From Ruminococcus sp. (GTDB lineage: Bacteria; Bacillota; Clostridia; Oscillospirales; Ruminococcaceae): a stretch of DNA of 24,864 bases. A model generated the notes under the pieces. The model did not search any database. It was not told the origin of the DNA and was given only the letters and a program-made list of their open reading frames with translations. The stretch spans positions 1-24,864 of the forward strand of contig JAMPAO010000029.1 of the NCBI GenBank assembly GCA_023667165.1, read 5' to 3'. Shown here in pieces: positions 23,800-24,864 of the stretch (position 1 is its first letter; every line of letters starts with the position of its first letter). The position numbers were made by a program, and so were the translations under genes.

Positions 23800-24863
23800 T
23801 CAAACTTCCTCCAATTCCAAATTTTTAAAATAAGCCGCAAGAGCCTTTTCAATAATTTTGTTTACCTCATTCTTTGGGTATTTGCTTAGGTAACGCGCGT
23901 ATGTTGCCTTCGGCAGCGTGATTTTCTCTCCCTTTTCCGCTTTGGGATTTCCTTCATTCACCCTACCCGAAAACGCATCTTGAAAATGCTCTCTTGTAAC
24001 ATTAACACATGTTTTAACCAAACTCCGAATCTCCTTTGAAGTTTTCATCGAAATATCGGTCACGCCCATTTCGCTCATAACCCCGCAAAGCATTTTCTGC
24101 TGTTTCTCCGACAAATAAGATAAATCAACGGCAGAGCGTATCTTTATGTTATTGCTGTCCACAAGCTCCTTTATTTCGGGAATAAGCGTGTTTATACGGA
24201 GCAGTCTTGCAACCGTAGCCTGACTTATGCCGTACTCCTCTGCGGTCTTTCCCCTTGTGTTTGTACCTGCCGAGCCTCCGTCGGGTTTCCTGCCGCCGTT
24301 TTCAAGATAATAAAGCTCCTCCTCAATGGCTTTCAGCCTGCGTTCATCAAACAGCTTGCTGTACCTGACAGAAATGGCATAAGCCCGTTCCGAGACCCTC
24401 AATTCGGAAAACGACCTTTGACATATGTTAGACTCGATAACGTATAACAATGCGTCCTCATCCGATAAATTGTACTTTATGTATGCGGGGACTTTGGTAT
24501 ACTATCCGCTGTAGCAAATTGCTGTAAAACGCCTGCAAAAATTTGCATATATGGTTTTTGCAGGCGGAGGACAGGTCAATTTGCTGTAGCGGATTGTATA
24601 AGCCCCGCCTACCCTGCCGCATACACACGGTTGTGTCCCGAAAGTATCTCATACTTGCCGTTTTCCATAGTACGCACGATTATGGGGCAGATAACGCCGT
24701 TCTTTGAAATGCTCGATACCATATCGGCAAGGCGTTCACCCTCGTAAAGCCTAAAACAATGATTTTTGTAAGGTATCAGCATATCAAGAGCAATCTCACT
24801 CACGCTTGAAGTTGAATCCAGTCCCTTGGCAACACCGACTTTGCTTGAATTACTCTTTGCCAT
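23800..24863 (-). pseudogene. parB: ParB-type partition/DNA-binding protein, broken by nonsense codon and insertion
   Basis: The start (ATG at 24863) and first 84 codons give the ParB N-domain: MLIPYKNHCFRLYEGERLAD and ILSGHNRVYAAG. Then TAG (24611-24609) falls where a leucine codon (TTG) is expected before AGL. Seven bases further the 99-bp foldback element is inserted after CTTA. Past it the frame resumes as KVPAYIKYNLSDEDALLYVI, continues through the HTH region GISQATVARLLRIN and ends EEV at 23800. Deleting the element plus one TA copy (101 bp) restores ...AGLTKVPAYIKY and a 320-aa ParB; only the TAG then remains. ParB-like proteins on such elements bind DNA for partition or regulation. 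No ParA gene is visible. The 3' half has no ribosome site, so a functional product is doubtful. Confidence 0.9.
24500..24598 (-). mobile_element. Foldback element copy 2 (MITE-like, 99 bp) inside parB
   Basis: Read on the minus strand it starts TACAATCCGCTACAGCAAAT and ends with its near complement (ATTTGCTACAGCGGATAGTA). The inner stem is CCTGCAAAAA with TTTTTGCAGG around ATATATG. TA flanks both sides (24498-24499 and 24599-24600). The insertion shifts the parB frame by two. No coding capacity. Full-length relative of 16923-17022 in opposite orientation. Confidence 0.88.
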
Positions 24864-24864
24864 A

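Noticed and set aside
24500..24611. Programmed ribosome hopping across the parB insert (GGG-TAG take-off followed by a hairpin, like phage T4 gene 60)
   Set aside because: The codons just after TAG (A-G-L) are still needed for ParB and lie before the insert. The downstream frame also carries its own TAG (GGA-TAG) at the insert's far end. TA duplications and a second copy elsewhere fit transposition better.
1..24864. CRISPR array, tRNA, rRNA or classic insertion sequence with transposase
   Set aside because: No regularly spaced repeats, no tRNA or rRNA-like stretch and no DDE or serine/tyrosine recombinase gene were seen; the Rpn protein is the only transposase-like product.

Overview
The window is most of the transfer region of a conjugative mobile element, either an integrative conjugative element of the Tn1549/CTn type or a related plasmid, from a low-to-mid GC Gram-positive gut or rumen anaerobe. 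Codon use, the strong GGAGG ribosome sites and the set of families (Maff2, PrgI, CD1108-like, DUF3801, Rpn nuclease) point to a Ruminococcus or close Oscillospirales relative. This is inference from family content; there is no rRNA or housekeeping gene to confirm it. No relaxase, integrase, replication gene or ParA is visible, so the ends of the element lie outside.

Almost everything reads leftward on the minus strand. From right to left: a broken parB (nonsense codon plus a 99-bp foldback insertion), a small beta-rich protein and a 54-aa zinc-ribbon protein, ending in a hairpin terminator. Next comes a self-contained Rpn-nuclease cassette with its own promoter and terminator, then an intergenic control region. 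After that a promoter drives a 22-aa micro-ORF, a DUF3801/PcfB-like accessory protein, the VirD4 coupling protein, a small HTH protein and a 60-aa protein. A 430-bp non-coding stretch follows, with a second copy of the foldback element, a strong minus-strand terminator and a spaced inverted repeat. The mating-channel operon comes next: Maff2 pilin-like, TrbL/VirB6-like, a C5-cytosine methyltransferase, PrgI (VirB3-like), VirB4 with an unusual N-terminal extension, a CD1108-like bitopic protein and a 108-aa membrane protein. Beyond a plus-strand two-gene GNAT-like cassette (own promoter and terminator) lies a topoisomerase III operon: topB, two unknown proteins, a GGDEF diguanylate cyclase and the start of a DUF3991/Toprim protein cut by the left edge.

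The logic is that of Gram-positive type IV secretion. DUF3801 and VirD4 hand DNA to a channel made of PrgI, TrbL and Maff2, powered by VirB4. TopB and the DUF3991/Toprim protein process DNA, and the methyltransferase probably shields the element from restriction. Most minus-strand genes overlap by a few bases or abut, so translation is likely coupled.

The most interesting signal is a pair of ~100-bp palindromic elements (16923-17022 and 24500-24598, opposite orientation). They have TACWAWCCGC-type ends and TA target duplications, and show paired base changes that keep the hairpin. They look like a small non-autonomous transposable element (MITE). One copy sits inside parB, and removing it exactly restores the ParB frame.
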